From: Apostichopus japonicus
Taxonomy: Eukaryota > Echinodermata > Holothuroidea > Aspidochirotida > Stichopodidae
Direction of reading: 5' to 3'
Assembly: GCF_037975245.1 (NCBI RefSeq)
Contig: NC_092572.1
Span: 27,201,989-27,265,988, forward strand
DNA length: 64,000 nucleotides
In this document: positions 1 to 10,849 of the stretch, piece after piece
Position numbering within the stretch: position 1 is the stretch's first letter
How the letters are laid out: the number at the start of each line of letters is the position of its first letter
Notes under the pieces: model-generated
Seen by the model: the letters and a program-made list of their open reading frames with translations, nothing else
Databases searched by the model: none
What the model was told of the DNA's origin: nothing
Made by a program: the position numbers and the translations under genes

Positions 1-51
1 CAAAATCCGGTTCCGGCCGGATCCAAAAATTTGGATCCGGTGCATCCCTAG
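1..51. mobile_element. Partial hAT-like element terminus
   Basis: The first bases read into GGTGCATCCCTAG, the reverse complement of the CTAGGGATGCACC type of end common on hAT-superfamily transposons and their non-autonomous derivatives. Just inside is a palindrome, GGATCCAAAAATTTGGATCC. Only this end lies in the window, so neither family nor target duplication can be checked. The assignment rests on the motif alone. Confidence 0.4.
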
Positions 52-1135
52 TAAAAAGCAGCACTGGGGTTAAAACACTGCATATATGCCTCTTTTAAAA
101 AAAAAATTGTGACATAGGCCAATCTAACTAAGTGCAGCCTTGCAGTACAAATCAGTTAACTAACCAGACGAATATAATTTGTTCAGTCTTACTATACAGT
201 TATAACTGTGCATATAGCACAACATTAGGCTTTCGCACAGATTACAGTATGCAAAAATAGTAGACTTTTGGTATTATGGTTAATGTGTAATGAATGGGTA
301 GTGAGTGCATAGAATAGAAGGCCTACCAAAACGACGTAGCACAGGGGTACTCGTGCCCAAAATTGTTGACATTGATTTCCTTTCAATCGAGCCTTCTTTG
401 AACAAAATGTAACTGAAAATGGAGAACACCTTGGTGCTTCTTTTTCCTTTGCAAAGCTGATCAGGCTTTAGTCCTAAAACTTACATGTTTTCTTTTGAAA
501 TTTGTATCTGTAGCCTGCATTTACTATGGCTAACGTGTTAAGCTTAACGAGTAGCGTTACACGATAGGCCTGAAGTGTAACGTCCGTTTACTACTACTAG
601 ATTTAGGCCCTGGGCAGTAGCCGATGTTCCAAGGGCAATACGTTCAAACGTTAGAATACGAACTGCACTTCACTAAGCGAGAAGAACACTTACCTCGTCA
701 GCTTTGTCGAAGGAAACTTGAGTAATATTCGTGGCTCAGGCGAAATGCCATAAAAGCTGGAACATCAGTTCAGCGATAATGATGATACTATCAGTGCTTA
801 GTAGCGTCCCTTACACACTGACGTTTCTAGTATATACAGTCTAGTACGTGTGTAAATAGGTAACTTAGTTTGTGTTTACATGCAGTGATCAACACAGTCA
901 CAACGAAGGAATTCAAACAGTCATATATGTTAGACTTTCATATCCAGCCGTTTCTCTTGTTGTGATCAAGTACAAAGCAGCGCTAAATTGCTCCCATTGA
1001 CTTACACACTAAACTCGTCACTTGCCAAGGCCGCTAATACGGAAGCTTAAAAGTACCATCATAAGAAAACTTTGCCCCAATTAGTCAACATTTTTCAGTA
1101 TATTGTTTAGACACCAAGATAATATCTTATCAAAA
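52..1135. other. Unassigned AT-rich DNA
   Basis: No open frame, splice-bounded exon, repeat or recognisable element was seen. Several 'aggcct' words occur, as elsewhere in the window. Confidence 0.5.
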
Positions 1136-1140
1136 AATCA

Positions 1141-1365
1141 GAAAAATGAAATAAAATTCTGAAAAATGTTGAATTGACAACTTATCAGATCTCGTCAATT
1201 CAACATTTTCTGCAAAATGTTTAATTGCTCACTTCATTCCAACTGAGTAATTGCACAATTTTCTGCAAAGTGTTTAATTGACCACTTATAATATGTCGTC
1301 AACTCAACATTTTTCTGCAAAATGTGAATTGTTCACTTCATTCCAACTGAGCAATTGAACATGGC
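1141..1365. repeat. Hairpin plus two-copy ~104 bp tandem repeat
   Basis: A segment beginning CGTCAATTCAACATTTTCTG (from 1193) recurs from 1297 with a few changes, each followed by AATTG and by TCATTCCAACTGAG, giving a period near 104 bp. The start of copy one also pairs with an inverted segment at about 1160-1178 (GAAAAATGTTGAATTGAC), making a short hairpin with a ~16 nt loop. It may be the end of a small non-autonomous element; no coding potential. Confidence 0.55.
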
Positions 1366-1984
1366 TCCAAAAAGGGCCTTTAAACTTGCTGTGTACTTGA
1401 CTTCGTTACAGGAGAAAAATGCACATTTATAGCAATTTTGGCTAGATTCGACTATGCTATTTTCATCGATACCAAATTTGCGATTGATAATGCTCTAGTC
1501 TTGTCAATAATAAACGTATAAACTTACGGCAAAACACTGCACTGTGTAATACAGATGTTAGGACTTTTGCATTGCTCTGCGTGTACAGGGATGATGTACA
1601 TAATTAGTTCATGACAAACGCCTATGTCAAACAATGTATACACAACTCATACTTCATAGTCATTTTATTACTATAGCCTTGAAATATAGGAGCAGCAAAT
1701 GCCCATCTTCTTTCAACACAGTATGCAAGCTCTGAAGATGAAGTGTAGACTAGGAAAAGAATTACCTCACACTAACCACGACAAAATATCACCATTTTTC
1801 CTTGATTAATCGTGGTACAATACCAACATTTGAGTGGTATTTTCGTCATATATGGATGCGGTTTACCACAGATTTTCCATAGCACCATATCAACATTTTA
1901 CCTTGGTTTTTATCACTTTCTATTTCATCTTCACAATGGTTTTATCTCAAATTTCTCTCTGTGGATTATGGCATTACCATAGTT

Positions 1985-2185
1985 TCAGGCGCGTATCCAG
2001 TATGGGGGCGTTGGGGGCGCGCCCCCCCCCCCGGGTAAGAAAAAGAGGAGAGAAAAAAAAGAGAGAAGAAAAAAAGGAAAAAAGAGGGGGGGAAAAAGAG
2101 GGGGGAAAGAGGGAGGGGGGAAGGGAGGAAAGAGAGGACGGAAGGGAAAAGAAAAAGAAGAAAGAGAAAAGGGAGGGAACAAAAG
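1985..2185 (+). repeat. GC palindromic block followed by a ~145 bp homopurine tract
   Basis: A block containing GCGTATCCAG, a G-rich run, GGCGCGCC and a run of C leads into an almost pure A/G stretch from about 2036 to 2185. The GCGTATCCAG word recurs, inverted, near 4494-4503 beside another C-run, so it probably marks a dispersed repeat family. Open frames across the tract on both strands are compositional artefacts. Confidence 0.7.
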
Positions 2186-2476
2186 AGCGGAACTTATAAA
2201 ATTATGCTGTGAAACCAACTTTGGCTGGTCTTGAACTTGACCGAGTCGTCGGGGAACATTACGCATTTCGGAATTAGACCAGGATCTATATGTGAACTGC
2301 ACTAGACATATGTCCTTCGATGCAACACTGTCATCCAGAGATAAAATGTTAAACAACGCGAACTGAATGCTAATTGTTACCCCACCCCTAGAACCGTAAC
2401 TCATACAATGAATCTAAAAATAAATATAACAAATTCCGTATGCGATTTGAGAATTGAGCACATTTCCTGTAAATTT

Positions 2477-3377
2477 TGTTACGTTGGAATGCGAGAGGTC
2501 TCGATAATTAATTTTTAACGAGACACAAGCCTGGGTTCGTTTCCGTAAGGAACACAGACAAATTGACGAGTCTAGAGATTTTAATTGAGAACGTAAACTA
2601 TATTGAACAATGGAGTCTGAACCAACAACAACAAGTGTTAATTACAAATATATAGAAAATTACTCACAAACTTAACAAGATAGGATACACTTTAAAACAC
2701 GCTGGTCTCTTCCAACGGCGATATCCCTCAGCGGCCACGACCTTGATGACGACGATTCTCGGTCCGTTGTACCGCGAAATTCACTGGTCCTCGACGAAGT
2801 TTCTCGCGATCCCAGAAACAGCAACTTCTCGCCGACTAAATATTACCAGAGTCAGTCCAAAATCAGCTTTATAGCCACTAACTCCTGGCGTAACGAACTT
2901 CCTCAACGGAGACAGAAATTCTTCACCTTCTCCGAATTAAAGACTGAAAAACTGTAGTTTCACAGCAAAGTCCTCTTCAAACTTCTGAATGGAAGTGTAG
3001 AATCAATCTTGTTATCGATATCTCAATCCTTCAGAAACTACTGGTAGTTGAGCACTGACGATATATAGTAGAATGGTAAAATAAGTGTCGTCTCTTGTAT
3101 TCGTTCAGAAACTGACTAACTCTCCGATCTGGGCGGGTTTATATACGATTCGCCATGTCAAGAATCCTCCAGATCTCTGTCGATACACCTGAGTAACAAC
3201 GCGACCAGGTTTCTCTATTCGCGGAAGTCCTTTGCATCACTCGCGAACATTCCAGAGAATCCACGAAGATGCCGTGCACAGCTTACACGCGATTCCACGT
3301 TAACCGACGTTAACCCGAGACCAGCGCGTCATCATGAGCAATATACTAGAACAATCGTGTATTATAACATTCTGACA
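2477..3377 (-). mobile_element. LTR-like sequence, minus orientation
   Basis: On the minus strand the block starts TGTCAGAATGTTATAATAC and ends near CCAACGTAACA, so both ends follow the TG...CA rule of LTRs. It is about 901 bp. A TATA box (GTATATAAACCC, plus strand about 3135-3150) lies roughly one quarter in, and an AATTAAA polyadenylation-like word lies nearer the 3' side. CpG content is higher than in the surroundings. It sits where the 3' LTR of the minus-strand gypsy element at 4545-7130 would be, but no matching 5-bp target duplication or second LTR is visible. It could be a solo LTR of another family. Confidence 0.5.
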
Positions 3378-4540
3378 CGGTAACCCGACCTAATTTCTCA
3401 AATGCTGATTTATCACGTAGGCAATTTCAATACTTTCTATATTATAACATTAGGTTCCTTACTAGCAGTGACTAGCGTTAGGCTACAATGGGCCCTCGTA
3501 ACAATATCATGTAGTGGATCCAAAGGTGTATCATTGCCGGGGGGGGGGGGGGAAGGAAGGCCGGATGCACACATCACTTCTTGAGATTGTTCCCACCTGC
3601 ATGAAAACGCGCGCCCCACAACCAAACGCCCACCCCTCTAATCGCTTTCGGATGAGTTACGAAACCAGACCCATCGTATTCAAAAGTCTACTTGGATTAT
3701 TTGTCCCCTGATTTTTTAAGGCAGATGCAAACTTTCTCCAAACTAAATTTCTAAGCCATGAGATCTAAAACTTAAGGAGGTTTGGGAGCATCACTTGGGT
3801 TTGAAAGTGTTATTTCCGGTGATCCTGGAGGTATATTTGCCAAAAAATTCTTGTACGCTACGCGTGAACACATGGTCGCGCTCCGCTTAGATAGTATCAG
3901 AGAACAGACACGCGTCCCTACCATTATCCAGGACTGATCTGCGCCCATGTACCAATAAATAAGCTGTGTCTAATTTTTCGAAATTTCCCTGACCAACATT
4001 CTTAAAAATTCTTCCCTCTTCTCGTGCAATTTTGACAGGTCTGTTTGGGGTTGAAGGAGGTTTTTCTGTACTGGCTGTCCATAGATGAAATTTTGTGCAA
4101 TATTATTGGTATGTTTTGAAGTGAATTTATTTCACGAGAAGTGTAAATTTTCAAATTCTGAACGAATATTGGGCTTAAAACCTTGAAAAGTAGGGCTGAC
4201 GGGTATTGTGGGCCGCGACGTTGAATCACTTACAAAAGCAATGATCCACAGGCGATGCAATGAGGTCGAACATAATGTGTGACTGGTGACAATTGTCAAA
4301 AAGGTTATGGATGGAAAATAATATTGGGAAAATACTTGGTTTACTCAGGCAAAAGTGAAAATCTAGTTAGTCATTTACAAGCCCGATATGTGCCATTTCC
4401 GGTGTCAAAACCAAATTTTTTCTCGTACGCTGCGCGCCAACCAATGGTGGCGCTCCGCTTAGATAGTCATTCGCGCCCCCCCCCCCGGAAAATCCTGGAT
4501 ACGCCCCTGTAGTTCTACCCTAATTAACCACAATTTTACC
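3378..4540. repeat. Dispersed-repeat fragments without genes
   Basis: Two related fragments are present. About 3815-3915 and 4395-4470 share 'atttccggtg', 'cgtacgctgcgcg'-like and 'gcgctccgcttagatagt' words. A run of about 14 G lies at 3539-3552 and a C-run at 4476-4486. The second fragment ends in CTGGATACGCCCCTGTAG, matching the inverted word at 1988. This is nested repeat debris between the LTR-like block and the gypsy pol fragment. Confidence 0.5.
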
Positions 4541-4544
4541 CTAA

Positions 4545-6178
4545 AATGGTACGTCTTTTCTTGTCAGTTCATGTAGAGGGGATGCCAGATGAGCGAAATT
4601 TTTGATGAATTTTCTATAGTAGGCGGCAAATCCAAGGAAAGCTCTTATTTCCGTTGCATTACGTGGTACAGGCCAATCCTGGACCTTCTTGGTATTGGTC
4701 CGGTCTGGCTGAATTCCTTTGCTGTAAACGATGTGACCCAAGAACTTGACTTCTTCTTGAAATAAATAGCACTTCTGGGGTTAAATGGTCAGACCAGCTT
4801 TCCGAAATCGAGTAAGAATATCTCTCAGATGCTGGAAATGTTGTTCAAAACTTCGTCCAAGAATAATTATGTCGTCAAGGTATACCAGGCAGGAGGTCCA
4901 GTGAATACCTCTCAACACTAATTCCATAAGTCTCTGAAATGTCGGTGGGGCATTTGTCAATCCCATCGGCATTACCCTAAAGTGGTATAATCCAAATCCG
5001 GTTGTAAAAGCGGTTTTCTCCCTATCGGGTTGTTCCATCATTGTCTGCCAGTAGCCACTGGTCAGATCTATCGTACTGAAATATAAAGATCCAGGAAGAG
5101 CGTCGAGAGTATCGTCAGTTCTCGGAAGTGGATGCGAATCTTTATTTGTTGCTGAATTGAGTTTTCGATAGTCGACGCAAAATCTGTAAGAATTATCTTT
5201 TTTTTAACCATTACGATCGGAGAGGACCAAGGGCTCGTACTTTCTTCGATGATATCATCTTCCAAGAGCGTTTGAATTTGTTTGTCGATTTCAACTCTCA
5301 TTTTCGGTGAAGTTCTATAAGCTCTCTGTTTAATAGGTTTCGTTCCATCTGTTCTTACTTTGTGTTGAATCATACTTGTTCTTCCTGGCTTGTCACTAAA
5401 GATATCGGAGAACTCGCAAAGTAGGTTGTTAACCTTTGCTCTTTCGTCGAAGGTCAGGTTTTCGTCATCAAGGTGAACGTTGGGGATGACATTTTGTGGT
5501 TCGTTATCGGTCGACAATGTCAGTAACTTCGGTTTAACAATAGTGTAATGGTCATCATCTTGACTGGTCGAGTAGACTTCACCAAGTAAATGGTCTTTCT
5601 TGACTTTCATAGTTGTGCGAGTGGGGTTCAAAATCGTTGTAAATGTGTGCCCATCTTTGACGTTGGTTAAAGCTCGGGGGGACAAGGATGTCTAGTTGGT
5701 GAAATTGCCGTGGTTCCAACAAACAAACATACTCGTTTGGGTACACTCTGTAAGGTGAAGTTTCTAGTTTTGGCCCTGACTTGCACTTGTGTCTCTGGGG
5801 GAATTGTCACAGTGTCTTGTAATATGAGATTGCAGCTTGCCGGTGTATTCCTTTATTTAGTCAGCATGTGGATTTCGTCACCTCTAATACTAATAGTACC
5901 ATTTAAGACATCCACTTTTCCTTCATTTCGTATGAGAAAATCCCATCCAAGTAGAATTGGTTGCTTGATGTTTCTTGCGATAAGAAATTTTCCTGGAAGA
6001 GGTGTGACCCGACAGAAATGTTTGCTGTAACAGTTCCTACAGAATCAATACCCGTCGCAGATTTGACGATGATGTAGGTTTGTTCCTTTACAAGTTTACT
6101 GAGGGTGGGGAGTTTATTACGTAATTCCTCGTTGATAAGGGTTATTTCTGATCCTGTGTCGATGAAGGCGTCGACTGG
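4545..6178 (-). pseudogene. Ty3/gypsy Pol fragment: protease and reverse transcriptase
   Basis: Read on the minus strand, retropepsin comes first, with the aspartic protease motif AFIDTGSEITLI (6134-6178). The RT follows: SPWSSPIVMVKKK (~5210-5250), FCVDYRKLN, STIDLTSGYWQ, GLTNAPPTFQRLM and the catalytic YLDD box (~4875). The connection FLGHIVYSKGIQ and FLGFAAYYRKFI follows, ending abruptly at 4545 before RNase H and integrase. Breaks are a frameshift in the A-run near 5203 and an in-frame stop after GLTI near 4779. Order and motifs are those of Ty3/gypsy LTR retrotransposons. The copy is dead and 3'-truncated. Confidence 0.9.
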
Positions 6179-6299
6179 AACATCCTCTATTATGATAGGA
6201 ATGTAAGGGATGAAATCATCTTTAATAGAGTTAACTTCTTAGACAAGACCAATGTCGGGGGTGGTTTGGGTCCCTTCTGAGATTTAAGCTGGCGAGTGA

Positions 6300-7115
6300 C
6301 CCGCTTCGTCAACTAATAACCGTTTCACTGGTCCTGAAACGAAACACGATTTACAGGACTGTCGCGACGAAGACTGTCGCAGAGAAGAGTCCAATTCAAC
6401 ACGATATGTCTGACCTTGTGATGACCTTCCGGTGAATTTGGGTGGTAAGATCGTCGATCTTGGTGATATTGATTACTGTGTGGAGATGGAGATTGGCGTC
6501 GTTGTGAAGAAGATGGGTACTGAGCTCTGAGATGGTACTGAGATGGGTACATGAGTCCCGATGTGGTGATTGGGATCGATACTGTTCCCGGTATGGCGAC
6601 GACGGTCGATATTGGTCCAGATGAGGTGACGATGGTCGGTTTTGGTCACGATGTGGTGATTGGGATGGGTACCGTTCCCTGTATGATGACGATTGTCGAT
6701 ATTGGTCTCTTCCACGAGAAGGAGAAGGATATTGATCTCTATCTCGGAAAGGCGATTGACATCGGTCTGGCTCATTTTGGTACTTATCTCTAAATTGAGG
6801 ATAACTTCTATATGTGTTTCGGTTTAGTGAATGATCAACACGAGTTCGATGGAAATTTCGACGTTCCTCGTGAAGTCATATTTCAAGAATGTCTACCTTG
6901 TCAGTTAATACCTTAATAGCCTTCTGAAGGTTCTCTAGCCTGTCTTCAGAAATCGACTGGACTTTCAGGTTTCCTTCATATTTCATCGCTGGGGGTGTCA
7001 CATGTAAAGTAGATGGCTGGGTTGGTGGTGACGAATGAAGGGTTGTGGGAACGTTAATGTTGCTCGCCTGATGGGCTCTTTCAATTCGTCCCGCATAGTC
7101 GATGGCCTGGCTGAA
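6300..7115 (-). pseudogene. Gag C-terminal fragment of the same Ty3/gypsy element
   Basis: Upstream of the protease on the minus strand, a degenerate frame begins near ELTKTFSQAIDYAGRIERAH (~7115) and contains a short heptad-like stretch, LENLQKAIKVLTDKVDIL. A low-complexity Arg/Asp/Gln/Tyr/Pro/Ser region follows, built of 'RDQYRPSSP'-like words. The DNA there has a ~90 bp internal repeat (copies near 6559 and 6649). The basic, repetitive stretch sits where a nucleocapsid would be; no CCHC knuckle was found. An in-frame stop follows KVDILEI and frameshifts occur. The N-terminal Gag and 5' LTR are missing. Confidence 0.65.
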
Positions 7116-7130
7116 GGTTTTAGTTAATTC

Positions 7131-7760
7131 GTAAATTATGATATTGGGTAATTAAGATTAAATGTTAAATGTTCAGAAGTTTGTTCGTATTGCAAGTATC
7201 GTAAGTTGGCAAAACGTGCAATGTTACTAATTGCAGTGATGTATGATTTCGATCAATTAAAGATTAAAGATTTGCTAGTGTGTATGTCATTAAAAAAATG
7301 AGATAAATGTGTATTTTTCAATGTGTAATTGTGTAATGTGAAATTGTAGAACTTTATGTGGTAGAAATTTGTAAATTTAGAACAAAATACAAACTATATA
7401 TATTTATTTGTGAAATTATTCCTAAATCAAGGACGATTTATTTTATAAGGGTTAAAATATGTAGAAATTAAAATAACGACTGGAAACTGCATTTAATTAT
7501 AAACGACTGGCTTAAAGGCAACTAGCTAATTTGACTAATTATTTTAAAAGCTTGCCAACTATTTATACCCAATTCACAATCTGCATTGAACTATGTAAAA
7601 GTCTTGCCTCTGTGAAACTGACAAGGACTTCTTTGTAGACCACGAGAGGATACGGATATATATTTTGTTAAAGTAACGCACGAACTGTGTCGTCTTTATT
7701 ATATTATTTCATTTACTTTATCGTTTTTCCAAGTGTGACTGCCAGTGGCAGGTCCCTGAT
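7131..7760. other. Unassigned AT-rich spacer
   Basis: Between the gypsy and Penelope-like fragments I see only AT-rich sequence with many stops in all frames and no repeat structure. Confidence 0.5.
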
Positions 7761-7784
7761 ATTAACTTTAATTTAACTCCGTCC

Positions 7785-7965
7785 AGCGTCTACAATTGTA
7801 TGATTGGGAAGGTTAAAGTGTTCTTCAACTGGGGTCACAGTCTCCATGGTGTTAACTGTGGATTTGTGACAATAGAATCGCTTTTTGAGGGTGGTTCTGG
7901 TTTTACCGACATACTGGATGCCGCAAACTCTTCAAGAGATCAGATATATGACATTAGTGGTTGTG
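7785..7965 (-). pseudogene. GIY-YIG endonuclease remnant of the Penelope-like element
   Basis: The minus strand reads NVIYLIS, a TGA stop, then RVCGIQYVGKTRTTLKKRF and, further on, VEEHFNLPNH. NVIYLI and CGIQYVGKT are the paired signature of the GIY-YIG nuclease that forms the C-terminus of canonical Penelope-like elements. In this context IS is normally followed by Cys; the stop can be explained by TGC or TGT mutating to TGA. The nuclease presumably nicked target DNA to prime reverse transcription. This copy cannot be translated through. Confidence 0.85.
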
Positions 7966-9060
7966 CAAGTGATGTGACCCTTAGTCTTGTGTGTGAGTTG
8001 CAGGCTGTGGCTGGTGATGGAATTGTATTCAACAGTGTGGTGGCTGCAGATGATGCATCTTGAAGTACGATCACATTTGAAAGTACCATGCTGAATGGGT
8101 GTGGGGTTGGAAGATAGAGGTAGAACAGCAGCACGCACAAGATGGTCTCGTAGGTTGCAGGGTTGTCTGTCGGCGATGATGGGTTTTTCAGGGACGGCTC
8201 GTTGGAGTCTATCTGAAGTGAGGAGAATGTTGTGGTTGTTAGAGGTGATTTGCTGAAGAGGAGGAAGATTTGGGTGGAAAGTAACAACCAGGGGGAGCTT
8301 GTTGTCGCAATCTCGTCCATTTTTGTTCTTCAATGCCAAAGTAGACGATCTGGAAAGGGAGCGGACTCTCTGAATAGCTTCTGAATAGTAGTAAGGTGCA
8401 TTCCCAAAGCATCTGTATGGCGAACGAAAAAGGAATTGTTAGAGCAAATGCGACGAAGACGAAGTGCTTTACTGTAGGCAATTCCAGACTTGCACTGACG
8501 GGCATGGCAGCTTGAAGAATGGAGATACTGGTGTGTGTCTGTGGGCTTGGTGTATAAGTATGTAGAGAGAGAACCGTGTTCCTTGCGAACAGTCACATCG
8601 AGAAAGTTAACCTGTTGGTGAGAGTAATCAGAGGTGAATTTGATGGTGCTGTGGAAAGAATTGATGTGATTGATAAAGGAAAGCAGGCTACCCTCATCAC
8701 TAGTCCAAACGAAAAAGATGTCATCAATGTAGCGCCACCAGATAAGAGGCCGACAGGACGCTTTACTGAGCATGCGTTCTTCAAGGCTGGGCATGAACAG
8801 GCAAGCAAAGGAAAGAGCCATCCTGGTACCCATGGCAGTCCCGTGTCTTTGAAGGTAATGCTTGTCCATGAACGTGAAGTTGTTTTTGGTGAGAACATGT
8901 TGCATGAGAATTTGGATGTCAGAGATGGGTTTGACAAGGGTGGACCTTCTTAGACAGGGCTGCACAAGTGGCTGCGATACCTTCAGCATGAGGGATGTTA
9001 GTGCAAAGAGAAGTGACGTCGTAAGTACCGATGATGGCTTAACTAGGGATTTGGTTCTTG
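7966..9060 (-). pseudogene. Penelope-like element reverse transcriptase and linker, frameshifted
   Basis: Minus-strand order: YDVTSLCTNIPHAEGI (~8990), then in another frame MDKHYLQRHGTAMGTRMA, the catalytic WWRYIDDIFFVWTSDEGSL (~8700), VNFLDVTV and HARQCKSGIAYSKALRLRR, the characteristic Penelope thumb motif. After a frameshift near 8335 comes the linker: LPLVVTFHPNLPPL, NLRDHLVRA, and the Cys/His cluster FKCDRTSRCIICSHH. It then runs into the GIY-YIG region. At least two frameshifts (~8950 and ~8335) and a stop show an old inactive copy. Penelope-like elements are telomerase-related retroelements common in marine invertebrates. The 5' limit is unclear. Confidence 0.9.
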
Positions 9061-9175
9061 ATATCTTTGGTTTATGTCTCACTGTTTTATTTAAAATGAA
9101 CGAGGAATAAAGAGACCAAAACAAAAATGTGTTGTCATTCTCAAAAAAGAAGTTCTCTGACCAAATGTCCCACAA

Positions 9176-10460
9176 AGCTTACCTCATCGTGTTGTCAGAG
9201 TGGCAACCACTGTCTTTTCAGTGGGTGAACTAGAACTTTGTCTGGCCATTTTAAAGCTAAAATGCCCTCTCAAGTGTCATATTCAATTGCCTGTTGTAGA
9301 ATCTGCATGTTTCCACAAAACTAGTAATGCTTGAAAATATAACCAGTAAAAATTCTCGATACCACCAAGGCTCCATAGGCTGAAAACTAGCAACCCCATA
9401 AACAATTTCAGTAGGGTGAGTTTTAAGGGGCACTGGCAGGGCTTGTAGTCTTTGCAGTGGCAGGGCTTGTACTTGGAAGAGCATCAGCATGAGTCCATCT
9501 TCATCAGAGTCTCTGAATAAAATTATTGCTGTTGATAAATTCAAACCGGTGTTGAGTGAATGATTTCAGCAAGTAGTGCTAAAAGTAGCGATTGTTACGA
9601 TATGGCATTTGCTTGCATGTATTAAGCTCAACACTTTTCTTAAGGTTCTTTAACCAGTTGTTATTTGATCCATTTATTCCAGTTGTCCTTGCGTTAATAT
9701 GTGGCTTTTGAGATGTTCTCATCTTTGAAACAACCTGCTGGATTCATCCTTAGCACAGCTATATTGAGAACGGTATGTTTAGATAACAGTGGAGGGATGG
9801 GGGTGGAGGGGGGCGTGGGGGAGTTACATCTCCCCTGACTACCATGAGTCTTGCGTTGATACCCGGTCCTGGTCTGGTTAATGTTAGTCTCAAATTATCC
9901 ACCCACCCAAAATCTGCATTCCAGCATTTATACTTTAACTTTGCTTTTCTTCAGTGTCACAGTACTCGTTGTTATGTTATGTTCTTGAATGCTTCAAATT
10001 GGCTTTCATTAATGAGTTTACCTGTAGCTCCAGTGTCTGACTCTGTGTCCACTCCTTCACTATCAAGAGGTGTTGACACTGTTTGTTTGGATTTCTCCTC
10101 ACTCCAAGCAGTATGGACATGGAGACATTTCTCGAAATATTTCTCAACTTCCGAGCTTGTGTTATTTTCTGCTACTGCCTTCTTTGCTTACTGTTGTTCT
10201 TCATTTCTGTACTAACGCGGTAACTTTTTCCTAGGCGCGTGCTGGTTGCTCAGTCCGTAATACTTGCAGTTAAGTGGAAGTGCTTGTTTCACGGGCTTTC
10301 TCTGTTTGTACCGTGTTGTGTACCATTTTCTACGGTGTTCCAAGTGTCTCATGCATCTTTCATGTCTTGAACCTGCACGTTAGTTTTGGTCCATTTGTGC
10401 AGCTTTCTTCAGTAATGCATTTAAGGCTCATCTTTTGTTCAGTTAATTTGGTTTAAAGGC
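9176..10460. other. Unassigned region with weak minus-strand open stretch
   Basis: A minus-strand frame is open from 10187 to 9972 without a methionine. Its composition is protein-like, acidic and Ser/Thr-rich (for example VEKYFEKCLHVHTAW and GVDTESDTGATG). It could be a piece of a decayed gene or element. A second open stretch at 9257-9544 (minus) contains RDSDEDGLMLML and resembles nothing I know. Neither has convincing splice sites. The plus-strand open frames at 9844-10215 and 10274-10456 look like antisense shadows. Confidence 0.25.
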
Positions 10461-10474
10461 CTAAATTTATATTT

Positions 10475-10675
10475 GACGAAGACAATTTAATTTTGACGTG
10501 ATTTAGTGAATTTAATTTTGGAGGAGTAAATTTATTTTTGATGTAGAATTTTGTTTCGATGAACAAAAACATTTTTGATGAACAAATAGTTTTGCATGGA
10601 ATAAAAATATTTTTTTAATGGAGTAAATTCATTTTTGATGGAGAAAATTCATTTTGGTGTAATTAATTTTTATAT
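10475..10675. repeat. Short-period degenerate tandem repeat
   Basis: Variants of 'atttttgatggagtaaattc' follow each other with a period of about 20-30 bp: ttttggaggagtaaatttat, tttttgatgaacaaat, tttttaatggagtaaattca, tttttgatggagaaaattca. This is a decayed minisatellite with no coding content. Confidence 0.6.
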
Positions 10676-10849
10676 ATAGTGATTGCGGTAATGGCCGCCC
10701 ACACCAGCGTAGGTAATCTGTATATCTATTTAAAAACTAATCATACTAGAAACATAATACGTACCACCAAGTTCCAACGCGGCATTGAAGCTAAAACCAA
10801 CGAAGCATAAAACCACAGTGAATGCCTTGACGGGCAACAATAGTTTTGG

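Noticed and set aside
1834-2404. Open frames rich in Lys/Glu/Arg (plus) and Pro/Phe/Leu/Ser (minus)
   Set aside because: Compositional artefact of the homopurine tract.
6551-6793. Plus-strand Gly/Val/Asp-rich open frame
   Set aside because: Antisense of the repetitive Gag region of the minus-strand gypsy element.
8576-9110. Plus-strand open frames of 82-125 codons
   Set aside because: They are antisense to the Penelope-like RT, whose motifs are unambiguous on the minus strand.
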